Below are positions 1 to 7,116 of a stretch of 15,064 bases of DNA, in pieces; within the stretch, counting starts at the first letter, position 1, and every line of letters starts with the position of its first letter. The notes under the pieces are model-generated. The model did no database searches. It worked only from the letters and a program-made list of their open reading frames with translations, and was not told the DNA's origin. Source of the stretch: an uncultured Pseudomonadota bacterium (GTDB lineage Bacteria > Myxococcota > UBA796); assembly GCA_913040875.1 (NCBI GenBank), contig CAJWHX010000035.1, forward strand, positions 1 to 15,064, in the 5' to 3' direction. The position numbers and the translations under genes are program-made.

Positions 1-1161
1 GTCTTGCAGTGTATCGTTGATGTAGTGAATGACTGTTCCAACGATTGCCATTTCCCAAGCCGCCAAAGCTTGATCTCTATAACCACGAAGAGTATTTAAA
101 TCTGCATCGGACAACTCTGTTCCCACTGTGTCAGCAAGAAGCTTTCGGCCTTCCCAGAATGCTGTCCAAGCATCTTTGGTCAAGTCAATCTGTACATTTG
201 AACCTTTGTCTCGTTTACCAGCGTTACGAGAGTGTGCCCAGTTAACCTCTGTTTTAAGGTCAACACTACCGTCACCATCTCGATCCAAGTACGCATTGTC
301 AGCAATCTCTTCGTCCGACCAAGTACCGTAGTCTTGAGCGCCACCGAAGTATCCAAAGCCTTCATCCCACGCGTGTTCCACGCCTGAGTAAGCTTTGTCC
401 TCTGCAGGGATGTGTGATGCCAAAAGTCCTTTTCCATCAACATCGTCATCCAAATAGTCATCAGCACCTTGACTGAATGCAATTGCACCCCACAAGAACT
501 TCTGAAGCAACTGTCCGTAGTCTTTTCCATCAGCTGTAACGTATACTGTACCGCCAGAAACACCGTCAAAGTTTGCAGCTTGCGCATCCAACTCTGCGAT
601 CCAAACGCGAACCAAAGATTCAGGAGATGTAACACCATCTTGTGTCCAACCAGCAAAGTCAGTCGACCAATCAACGTGGTCTGTTGCAGAATCATTCCCT
701 GCAATTTTACCAAACAAGTTCTTGCCCGAGGAAACATCTCCGTAGTTCACCTGTAGTGCATCACCTGTAGCAAACTTGTGTGGGACTGCGGAAACATCAA
801 TATCTTTGATTGTATCCATATAGAACAGTAGGTCTTCTTCTACTTGACCAGGCACGAATACTTCATTTTGAACTCGTGTCTTCAACTCACCTACGTAAGA
901 CTTTACGTCTGCAATAAGAAGATGTCTGAAAACTTGACCAGAGTATGAAACACTCGAGTCACCGTCTGCATTCGTAAAAGCGTACAGGTCTGAGTCGGTG
1001 GTCCCAGTATCAGTATCGGTATCGGTATCGGTATCAGTATCGGTGTCAGTGTCTGTATCAGTATCTGCACCAGTATCTGTCACATCAGTATCATCTAGGC
1101 CAGTGTCGTCTGATTTATCGCCACAAGCAATAAATCCGGAAAGAATAAGTGTAGTCAGCAT
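1..1161 (-). CDS. DUF4856-type lipoprotein, 3' end beyond the window (partial)
   Basis: The reading frame is open from ATG at 1161 to the left edge (387 codons seen, no stop). A GGAG six bases upstream supports the start. The protein begins with a very short hydrophobic stretch ending in FIAC, a slightly non-canonical lipobox (Phe at -3) with Cys13 as the lipidation site. An Asp-rich linker follows with ten consecutive Asp-Thr pairs (residues 33-52). The rest resembles DUF4856 proteins: a HAWDEGFGYFG block (263-273), a canonical EF-hand-like loop DRDGDGSVDLKTE (293-305) followed by a VNWAHSRNAGKRD-like stretch, and WEMAIVGTVIHYIN near the edge. DUF4856 proteins are known mainly from iron-uptake neighbourhoods beside imelysin-like proteins; their biochemical role is unknown. 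A Fur-type promoter upstream agrees with an iron-related role. Family assignment is from remembered motifs, not a search. An outer-membrane or periplasmic metal-linked lipoprotein is the inference. Confidence 0.78.
   Translation of the reverse strand, partial: MLTTLILSGFIACGDKSDDTGLDDTDVTDTGADTDTDTDTDTDTDTDTDTDTGTTDSDLYAFTNADGDSSVSYSGQVFRHLLIADVKSYVGELKTRVQNEVFVPGQVEEDLLFYMDTIKDIDVSAVPHKFATGDALQVNYGDVSSGKNLFGKIAGNDSATDHVDWSTDFAGWTQDGVTSPESLVRVWIAELDAQAANFDGVSGGTVYVTADGKDYGQLLQKFLWGAIAFSQGADDYLDDDVDGKGLLASHIPAEDKAYSGVEHAWDEGFGYFGGAQDYGTWSDEEIADNAYLDRDGDGSVDLKTEVNWAHSRNAGKRDKGSNVQIDLTKDAWTAFWEGRKLLADTVGTELSDADLNTLRGYRDQALAAWEMAIVGTVIHYINDTLQD
1006..1065 (-). repeat. In-frame hexanucleotide repeat encoding (Asp-Thr)10
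   Basis: Ten consecutive 6-base units of the form GA[T/C]AC[A/C/T] on the minus strand encode the linker behind the lipidated Cys of the DUF4856-type protein. Third-position variation shows that the repeat is conserved as protein and is not a recent pure microsatellite. Gain or loss of whole units would keep the frame and only change linker length. Confidence 0.9.
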
Positions 1162-1201
1162 AAGGTCTCCAATAGTTTTATGTAACTGAAATTTTAAAAT
1201 T

Positions 1202-1220
1202 GAAAATGATTATCAAAATC
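1202..1220 (-). promoter_or_regulatory. Fur box 2 (weaker, 15/19)
   Basis: This second 19-base stretch matches the same consensus at 15 positions, including the central TGAT-ATCA. It lies just downstream of the predicted transcription start, and its centre is 35 bases from that of box 1. Paired sites are common at tightly iron-repressed promoters. Base matches are seen; cooperativity is inferred. Confidence 0.6.
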
Positions 1221-1228
1221 ATACTGAT

Positions 1229-1257
1229 TTTATAATGGTATTGATAATCATTATCAA
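1229..1257 (-). promoter_or_regulatory. Sigma70-type promoter of the DUF4856-type gene
   Basis: On the minus strand a -35 element TTGATA (1252-1257) is followed after exactly 17 bases by a -10 element TATAAA (1229-1234). Each has one mismatch to the TTGACA/TATAAT consensus. Transcription would start near 1222, giving a leader of about 60 bases before the ATG at 1161. Both flanking Fur boxes fit repression: one covers the spacer and -35, the other starts at the predicted transcription start. Confidence 0.75.
1237..1255 (-). promoter_or_regulatory. Fur box 1 (strong, 17/19)
   Basis: Read on the plus strand, the 19 bases match the classical Fur box GATAATGATAATCATTATC at 17 positions. The site overlaps the -35 element and the spacer of the promoter, where Fur bound with ferrous iron would block RNA polymerase. 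The count comes from direct base-by-base comparison. Confidence 0.85.
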
Positions 1258-1373
1258 ATTAAATGCATAAAAAACATCGATACTACCTCATCAAAACACC
1301 CGACTAAACGAACTTCATTATCGATACAAACGCTAAAACATCTTTCGGAGCGATATTCAGATAGTGCGATCCA

Positions 1374-2585
1374 TTAATATGCAGTATTGTACCTTCTAGT
1401 GACACGTAGATTGATGGATGTCAGGATTTCGTAGGTAATGGTGTCTGCCCACACAGCCAACTCCTCTACCGCGATGCACTGCTCACCTTGAGTGCCAAGC
1501 AACACAACTTCTTCTCCGTTGAATACCTCATCCCATCCAATATCAATCATAATTTGATCCATACAAATGGCCCCCACGACAGGATATCTCTTTCCGCGAA
1601 TCAATACCTCAGCTCGGCCCGTCATACGTCTGTGATATCCATCTCCATAACCAACCGGAATTGTCACTATGCGGGTCTGCTTTGATGAATACCATTTTGA
1701 ACCGTATCCGATCGGTCGATTTGGAGGCAGAACTTTGAAATAGACCACTTTACTCGTCCATCGAAGAACTGGTTTTACGATGATGGTACGTGGAATCGAT
1801 GTATCAGGGTAGACACCGTACAACAACAGCCCTGTGCGAACCATCTGTTTATGACTTTGCTTCAACTGCAGTGTTGCTCCCGAATTGGCAATGTGAACCA
1901 TCGGGATATTCAACCCTATCTCTTTGGCTGTTTGCAATACGCCTTCAAATCGCTGCAGTTGCAACTTTGCATGATCCAAATCTGCTGTGTCCGCATTGGC
2001 CAGATGACTAAATATCCCTTCGATATTGATGTGGGTACAACTTTTAGCCACGTCGAGCAGTTTGTGTGCGGACCACTCCTGCACACCTATTCTCCCCATT
2101 CCGGTATCAATCTTCAAATGAACTTTTGCTGTCTGCTGAAGCCTTTCCGCTGTTCGCTCGATCGCATTCAACTTGTCTATTGAAGATGCTGTCAAAGTAA
2201 TATCGTGTTCAATATAGAGAGGGATCTGCTCACCCAAAATACCACCCATTACCAAAATGGGTGTCTGAATGCCTTCTTCTCTTAAAAGAATAGCCTCCTC
2301 TAAATATGCAACACCAAAATAAGCACACCCTTCTCGCTCCAGCCTCTCCGCAACAGCAACGATTCCGTGTCCATAAGCATCCGCCTTAATGATGGCCATT
2401 ACATCGCACCCGCAATACATCTTAATCTGTTGATAATTGCGTACCAATTGCTCCAAATCGACGGACACATGAGTCGGTCTCAACGTATGATGGGATATGC
2501 GTCTTGGTTGCTCTAAAGCTGCTATTGATTTAGGATTGGACATCGGATCTACATTTTGTGTGCGTCTACAATATAAGTAACGCAT
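1374..2585 (-). CDS. alr: Alanine racemase
   Basis: PLP-dependent interconversion of L- and D-alanine in the cytoplasm, supplying D-Ala for peptidoglycan. The family hallmarks are all visible: the PLP lysine in IIKADAYGHG (Lys67), LKIDTGMGRIG (158-168), HIANSGAT (231-238), RTGLLLYG (250-257), the catalytic tyrosine region VGYGDGY (Tyr313), CMDQ (341-344), and a C-terminal YEILTSINLRVTRRY block. The 403 residues exceed the usual 360-380 because of about 35 extra N-terminal residues before RPTHVSVDL. ATG at 2585 has a GAGG nine to ten bases upstream. Met15 (ATG at 2543) has no visible Shine-Dalgarno sequence but would give a more typical length. The gene reads leftward toward the Fur promoter, from which it is separated by about 115 bases without an obvious terminator. 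Its start lies 26 bases from that of the divergent PPC-domain gene. Confidence 0.95.
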   Translation of the reverse strand: MRYLYCRRTQNVDPMSNPKSIAALEQPRRISHHTLRPTHVSVDLEQLVRNYQQIKMYCGCDVMAIIKADAYGHGIVAVAERLEREGCAYFGVAYLEEAILLREEGIQTPILVMGGILGEQIPLYIEHDITLTASSIDKLNAIERTAERLQQTAKVHLKIDTGMGRIGVQEWSAHKLLDVAKSCTHINIEGIFSHLANADTADLDHAKLQLQRFEGVLQTAKEIGLNIPMVHIANSGATLQLKQSHKQMVRTGLLLYGVYPDTSIPRTIIVKPVLRWTSKVVYFKVLPPNRPIGYGSKWYSSKQTRIVTIPVGYGDGYHRRMTGRAEVLIRGKRYPVVGAICMDQIMIDIGWDEVFNGEEVVLLGTQGEQCIAVEELAVWADTITYEILTSINLRVTRRYNTAY

Positions 2586-2611
2586 CTCAATCTACCTCAT
2601 CGGACAAATCT

Positions 2612-3010
2612 ATGAATACCCACATCTTTAGACTGCATCCAAATCGTCCTCTTAGAGAATCGTTGGAGAAGTATTGTGCGTTGCAGACACCAATGGGAGC
2701 TGCGATGGTGACTTGTGTGGGGTCATTAACCCAGGCACGTCTTAGAATGGCTGGTGGCAATGAGATCATTGAACGCACTGGTCCGTTTGAAATTATATCA
2801 CTGGTTGGAACATGGACTCCTGAAGGCGGTCATTGGCACATCTCTCTATCGGATGGAGATGGAAATGTTTGGGGTGGTCATCTGTGCACACACTCCATCA
2901 TTTACACGACGGCTGAAATCATCATTCTCGATGTTGGACACCATCAACCCATACGTCAATATGATCCAAACACTGGATACGATGAACTGTTCATTCCCGA
3001 CGCAGAGTAA
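2612..3010 (+). CDS. PPC-domain (DUF296) protein
   Basis: This 132-residue protein consists almost wholly of one PPC domain (plants and prokaryotes conserved, DUF296), the fold found behind AT-hooks in plant DNA-binding proteins and as a stand-alone domain in bacteria. Seen motifs are HIFRLHPNRPLRESLEKYC near the start, GPFEIISLVGTW in the middle, and HWHISLSDGDGNVWGGHL, whose His74, His76 and His90 are the family's conserved histidines, sometimes suggested to bind metal. Bacterial members are compact trimers with no settled function. The frame is open further upstream from GTG at 2558, but that start would overlap alr by 28 bases; ATG 2612 begins right at the domain and is preferred, although its ribosome binding site is weak. 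The gene converges on the next one with a 10-base gap. Confidence 0.85.
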   Translation: MNTHIFRLHPNRPLRESLEKYCALQTPMGAAMVTCVGSLTQARLRMAGGNEIIERTGPFEIISLVGTWTPEGGHWHISLSDGDGNVWGGHLCTHSIIYTTAEIIILDVGHHQPIRQYDPNTGYDELFIPDAE

Positions 3011-3020
3011 CCATCAACGA

Positions 3021-5348
3021 TCAATTGGACAATCCGACGTAAAACCCCATGTCTCCTTGCTCATCCATATACGGAGACGTTTGTAGCCTCAAATTTGCAA
3101 ACTGTCTGTTCTTCTGTGGTATCTGTAGTGATACGTCCTTGCCTCGATTTTTCAGGAGTACACCACTACCAACACCCACTGTGGCACCCAATAATGCTGC
3201 GCCAGATACGACTTGAGAGGAATCAGTAAACAAAAATGCACCCAACGACCCCATCGTTGCACCAGCCAAACCGAGGACCTGTGGGATGGCAGATTGTTCT
3301 GACTCCACTCGATTTGAAAGGATTCCATATGTACCAGCCGCTAAAAATACGTCCGAGGCGACCAGTGTTGCCAGCAGTCTTTCTGTATCGGTCATATCAG
3401 ACTCAACACCAAGCATAACTGGTGTCAGAGCACCATAGTACGCCCCCCATGCAGAGGTTGACCCAAGATATATCGCATCGGCACTGGATACATCAAAATA
3501 TTGACCAGTTGCCAACAACCCTAGTGATGCAGTGCCCAACCCTGTCTGAACCAACCCGTCTGCCTGTCGACTGGTTAACCATCCATTGTCTTGTGATATC
3601 GCCGCGATCGAACCCATGTGCCAGCCGGTCAACCCAAGCCCCACTCCTGTGGTTACCCAATCCGAAGGGGTGAAGTCCATCGTATTGCCGATCGTCGTTC
3701 CTCCTAGAGTTGCGACTGTACTCAGTAATGCCGCATTTCTAGACCCATCTTGGGAGTCTCCTTTTGAAAGATTGTTGAATCCGTACCCCAAAAGGTATCC
3801 GGATATCGCACCGTATGCGGAAAAGATACTCTGCTCATAAGATACAGGATTGCGGTGGTCGTAGTATAAGGCCCCTGCCATGGCAGCATGAGAGGACAAC
3901 CGAACCCAACCCTCTGGATATTCAACACCAGTGGCCGGTAAGAGTTCATTCATTGCGATTCCCATTTGACCAGCCCAAACACCGGCAAACAAGACGGAAG
4001 TTGGCTCAGGATTCCAAGCATCCATCAATAGATGTGATGTACCGAGTCCCACGACCGAACCGATCGCAGCCATTTGAAGCTTGCGACGCTGATGCACGGC
4101 GTATACCTTTTCATGATCTCGATGGGCTTGATTGTACGCTTGATCAGCCGCTTGCATCTCTGGTGAATCCCAATCAGATTCTGAATCTGAATAATAGTCG
4201 TCCCAATCGGGATACTGCAAGTTGGATTGATCTGCAAATATGTCTGTTAAAGCCACAGCTGTTTGAGCACCCAAATAACCAGAGAAATCCACTTCCAAAA
4301 CATCCGAGAGTGACATGTTTTGGTTCCTTGCCCAGTGACCATAGCCAGTCCCAGCCATCACACCGAGCGTTCTAGATAGAGCGGCGAATTCTTCATCCAT
4401 ATCAAAACCATCCGCAACCATCTGACTGGTTGCCAACCCCCACCCTGTAGAGGACGCCATTAATGCGGCCTGCGCTAGGGTTGGATGGTCTTGATTGGCA
4501 ATCAGCCAACCACTTGTGGCACCCAGTAGAGCCCCCCCCGTGTACCCTATGGTCTCAGAAGTATCATTCTGACCCCAAACACCGACAGAACCTAGCAATA
4601 CAGATCCGGTGACCCCCGTTGAGACAGCATAAATTTGATTGGCAAGTTTATTCACGGGAGCAGAGATGATCGGTATCTCTTTGTCAGACAACCACTCTGG
4701 ATACTGCGCTTGTAAACTGGTGAGGGCTTGTTCACGAAGGGAAACGGGCACCTGATCATCTGCAATGTAGACCAATAACAACTCGGCCATTAGAGAGTTC
4801 TGAATCCCTTTTAAAGTCTCGAGAACATGCTGACCGGATCCCTTTACAATGATACGCTCTCCTTTCAAGGAACCAAAAATGTCTGTTTCGCCAAGCGACA
4901 GTGTCACATTGGAGGGATGAACCTCTGACACATAGAGAGCCTTTTGGAAAATGGCACGACACTCCAATACCGCTTCTTCTGAAGGAGACTGAGACAGATA
5001 CTGTGGGAGCGATGTGACGATTGCACGATTCAGTGGACTATCCACATCAGAGTCTAGTACCTCCCACAAAAATGGTAAGGCTTGCGCACTGTGATACTGT
5101 GCTAGCTGCTGCACCGCTTGAATTCGGAAGTTTTCGGCTTGTCTAGAGTCAACAAGAATCGACAGATGATTGACAATCTCAGCATCTTGCTGTGCAAAAT
5201 CTGATTGCATCGATATCTCTTCTTCAAGCTTTTGTACCCGAAGTTTCAACGACTCGACTCGCTCAATCTGCTGTTCCATCTCGCTTGTTTCAACCATGTT
5301 CAATGAGGGAACCGATTCCTCGGCACTCACCAGCGCAATCCACCACAT
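3021..5348 (-). CDS. Exported protein with coiled coil, HEAT-like region and about 15 glycine-zipper helices; unknown function
   Basis: A 775-residue protein I cannot assign to a named family. ATG at 5348 has a strong AGGAG seven bases upstream. A minimal signal peptide (MWWIALVSA, likely cut before Glu10) is followed by a Glu/Gln-rich coiled coil (about 17-60), then an alpha-helical region (about 60-215) that reads like HEAT or armadillo-type repeats (for example RIQAVQQLAQYHSAQALPFL). From about 240 to 732 come roughly fifteen segments of 18-25 residues rich in Gly, Ala and Ser, with GxxxG spacing and frequent Trp or Tyr, separated by short polar Asp/Asn loops. An acidic insert with DDYYSDSESDWD lies at 383-394, and 395-425 is charged. 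It ends in NLRLQTSPYMDEQGDMGFYVGLSN-like sequence. The helices look like glycine zippers packing in or on a membrane. It is divergent from the next gene; 103 bases separate them. Confidence 0.8.
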   Translation of the reverse strand: MWWIALVSAEESVPSLNMVETSEMEQQIERVESLKLRVQKLEEEISMQSDFAQQDAEIVNHLSILVDSRQAENFRIQAVQQLAQYHSAQALPFLWEVLDSDVDSPLNRAIVTSLPQYLSQSPSEEAVLECRAIFQKALYVSEVHPSNVTLSLGETDIFGSLKGERIIVKGSGQHVLETLKGIQNSLMAELLLVYIADDQVPVSLREQALTSLQAQYPEWLSDKEIPIISAPVNKLANQIYAVSTGVTGSVLLGSVGVWGQNDTSETIGYTGGALLGATSGWLIANQDHPTLAQAALMASSTGWGLATSQMVADGFDMDEEFAALSRTLGVMAGTGYGHWARNQNMSLSDVLEVDFSGYLGAQTAVALTDIFADQSNLQYPDWDDYYSDSESDWDSPEMQAADQAYNQAHRDHEKVYAVHQRRKLQMAAIGSVVGLGTSHLLMDAWNPEPTSVLFAGVWAGQMGIAMNELLPATGVEYPEGWVRLSSHAAMAGALYYDHRNPVSYEQSIFSAYGAISGYLLGYGFNNLSKGDSQDGSRNAALLSTVATLGGTTIGNTMDFTPSDWVTTGVGLGLTGWHMGSIAAISQDNGWLTSRQADGLVQTGLGTASLGLLATGQYFDVSSADAIYLGSTSAWGAYYGALTPVMLGVESDMTDTERLLATLVASDVFLAAGTYGILSNRVESEQSAIPQVLGLAGATMGSLGAFLFTDSSQVVSGAALLGATVGVGSGVLLKNRGKDVSLQIPQKNRQFANLRLQTSPYMDEQGDMGFYVGLSN

Positions 5349-5360
5349 AATACTCTCCTT

Positions 5361-5390
5361 TTATCAACAGTCTGTACTAATACCTATACT
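5361..5390 (+). promoter_or_regulatory. Possible promoter of the 292-residue membrane protein gene
   Basis: TTATCA (5361-5366) and TATACT (5385-5390) are 18 bases apart in the 103-base divergent region. They match the sigma70 elements at four and five of six positions. The leader would be about 55 bases. This is weak evidence, resting on spacing and the good -10 only. Confidence 0.35.
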
Positions 5391-5451
5391 ATTTCAATTC
5401 AATCCATGATTGCACCAGTAAAATGAGATACAGTCTCCTCAGGTCCACACT

Positions 5452-6330
5452 ATGCAGATTGTAACGCTACCACGAAAAAAAATGCTGGATATCGCAGCCA
5501 GCTCCACAGATAAAGGGTTAAAGCGCGCTCTTGAAGCGGCTCATATGGATCAACTGTCTTCTAAAGATGAACACATCCCTCCCCATGTTCGAAAGACTCT
5601 GCGGAACGTTACGCTGGACTCCTATCTGCACACTCAAACCGTATACTATGCGCCAATTTACGCACCTGCTTTTGTCTTTACAGCCGTGAACCAAACACAT
5701 ACAGACCCAATCCTTTCAGTATTCACGGTTCTCAGCTTACTGATATTGCCGCTGAGTCTTTTGGCGTGGATACATAGACAACAACACTGGGCTGTCTCTC
5801 AAGTCAAAAAACTCTTCGATGAAGCTTTCATCTTCGTGCACAATGGGAGACTGTATGCGAACTTTCCAGAATTGAACTTTCTCGAACAACAATTGAGTGA
5901 ATTAGAGTCCATGCGACATACTGCCAAACAAAGTTCCAAGAGCATTGCAGATCTCGCACAAAAGTTAAAAGAAAAACTGATCTTGATGGGGCAAAGTACC
6001 AACGACAGCACTCTAGCCGATTTGGAAAACCAATATCTCCTACAGCAAAGACTGATCACAGAAGCCACGGCCGCGATGGATGAAGTCGAAAATAAACGTC
6101 AACGCTGCCTTCACTTGCGGCAAGAACTATTCAACTGGGTTGAACTCGACTGGATGAAACAAAAAGCCAGTCAATTTACAGGCACTCACACTTCCGAGAA
6201 AATGTGGGCACAAGCTGCGGAAATGGAACTGATAGCGCACGATCTCAATATTCTTTTGAGTGGGGTACATGGCGAACTTGGGACGGCTCTTGCACAATGG
6301 CAAACACGCCATGAAATATCGAATCTATAA
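5452..6330 (+). CDS. Membrane-anchored coiled-coil protein, unknown function
   Basis: I do not recognise this 292-residue protein. It has a basic, helical N-terminal region (1-60, including LPRKK and KGLKRALEAAH), two hydrophobic stretches (about 65-80, weak, and 86-107, strong: ILSVFTVLSLLILPLSLLAW), and then a long helical, Gln/Glu/Lys-rich tail (about 140-230) typical of a coiled coil, ending without further motifs. The most likely topology is a hairpin or single anchor with both ends in the cytoplasm. ATG 5452 is preceded by a weak AGG nine bases upstream; Met11 (5482) is an alternative start. Its 3' end is 6 bases from the convergent lipoprotein gene, with no visible terminator between. 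The shared divergent promoter region with the 775-residue protein is the only hint of partnership. Confidence 0.75.
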   Translation: MQIVTLPRKKMLDIAASSTDKGLKRALEAAHMDQLSSKDEHIPPHVRKTLRNVTLDSYLHTQTVYYAPIYAPAFVFTAVNQTHTDPILSVFTVLSLLILPLSLLAWIHRQQHWAVSQVKKLFDEAFIFVHNGRLYANFPELNFLEQQLSELESMRHTAKQSSKSIADLAQKLKEKLILMGQSTNDSTLADLENQYLLQQRLITEATAAMDEVENKRQRCLHLRQELFNWVELDWMKQKASQFTGTHTSEKMWAQAAEMELIAHDLNILLSGVHGELGTALAQWQTRHEISNL

Positions 6331-6336
6331 AAACAC

Positions 6337-6993
6337 CTAGTGCGCTGTGGGTGTATATTTGAGATCTGGCTGTAAAATCACTCGATGTTCGAAGGCTTCT
6401 GTTTGATTTGGGGGGATGGAAAGTAGCTTTTCATAGGGTATGTATCCCTCTGCTTCAACTGCTACAGCCGCTGCATTTTGAACACTCATACAAGCACCTG
6501 ACGTCCGCTTCATACCGTTGATTGTCAAATATGCATCAGCCGGTTCAGTCGTTACACACAATTGAACACTGGTATTGGACTGTTGAAAAGCCGCTGGTGT
6601 TTGTTGATTGGTTGGCATAGGGTAACCGATTGTTGGCACTTCGGGAGATTCAACATTAGGAGTAGGCACAGACAACTTTGGAATGCTCGGATCTTCGAGT
6701 ACTGGTACCAACAATACTTGATGCGTTAAATCATTTTGTACCATCAGTAGCTCTCTATACGAGGCAAACCCTTCTTGACTCACCTCAACAAAGACCTCTC
6801 CTTTTACCTGAACACACTCTGAAACCTGTCTTGAACTCACCATCACTTGAGCCGTTGTAGGATGTGCATCAATGCACAATGTAAACCCACTACTTTCTAG
6901 AACCTCAGCATCATAATCGGCAGGAGGAATTAACAGTTCTGGATCATCCTTCTTCACGAAACATGCTGCCAATAAAACCCACAGTGTAGTCAT
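6337..6993 (-). CDS. Lipoprotein with two PEGA-like domains
   Basis: A 218-residue lipoprotein. ATG 6993 is chosen because AAGGAG lies seven bases upstream and the sequence starts MTTLWVLLAAC, a perfect lipobox with Cys11 as the lipid site; the frame is open upstream to 7086, but that extension would bury the signal sequence. After an acidic spacer come two similar beta-rich modules of about 60 residues (38-97 and 143-208), joined by a Pro-rich linker (100-140). Both follow the PEGA pattern: a strand with Cys, a P-x-x-A turn, a variable strand, then a GF or GY with Y-x-E-LL. Each carries a Cys pair (40/60 and 146/168) that could form a disulfide. PEGA domains are linked to surface and cell-wall proteins. 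It is divergent from the surface protein at 7117, with 123 bases between them. Confidence 0.8.
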   Translation of the reverse strand: MTTLWVLLAACFVKKDDPELLIPPADYDAEVLESSGFTLCIDAHPTTAQVMVSSRQVSECVQVKGEVFVEVSQEGFASYRELLMVQNDLTHQVLLVPVLEDPSIPKLSVPTPNVESPEVPTIGYPMPTNQQTPAAFQQSNTSVQLCVTTEPADAYLTINGMKRTSGACMSVQNAAAVAVEAEGYIPYEKLLSIPPNQTEAFEHRVILQPDLKYTPTAH

Positions 6994-7116
6994 TGTAATA
7001 CTCCTTCGGATTGCAACAGAATAATACTTTAGAGTGGAAACTTCATCCCATCGTAGTGATTTTGAGATAGAATTCTGACAGGACATTCACTTTATCCATC
7101 TTTCATTGAGAACATC

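Noticed and set aside
180..737. Minus-strand open frame of 185 codons
   Set aside because: It overlaps, in another frame, the DUF4856-type gene, which has a lipobox, ribosome binding site and recognisable motifs. The overlapping frame has no such features.
1006..1085. CRISPR-like or intergenic tandem repeat
   Set aside because: The 6-base units are coding (Asp-Thr), without spacers; likewise the 12-base SEPS units at 8089-8172.
5361..5369. DnaA-box-like TTATCAACA
   Set aside because: Single site with one mismatch and no cluster, so no evidence of an origin.
6994..7086. 31-residue extension of the twin-PEGA lipoprotein
   Set aside because: It would put the perfect lipobox in the middle of the protein; AAGGAG is placed correctly for ATG 6993.
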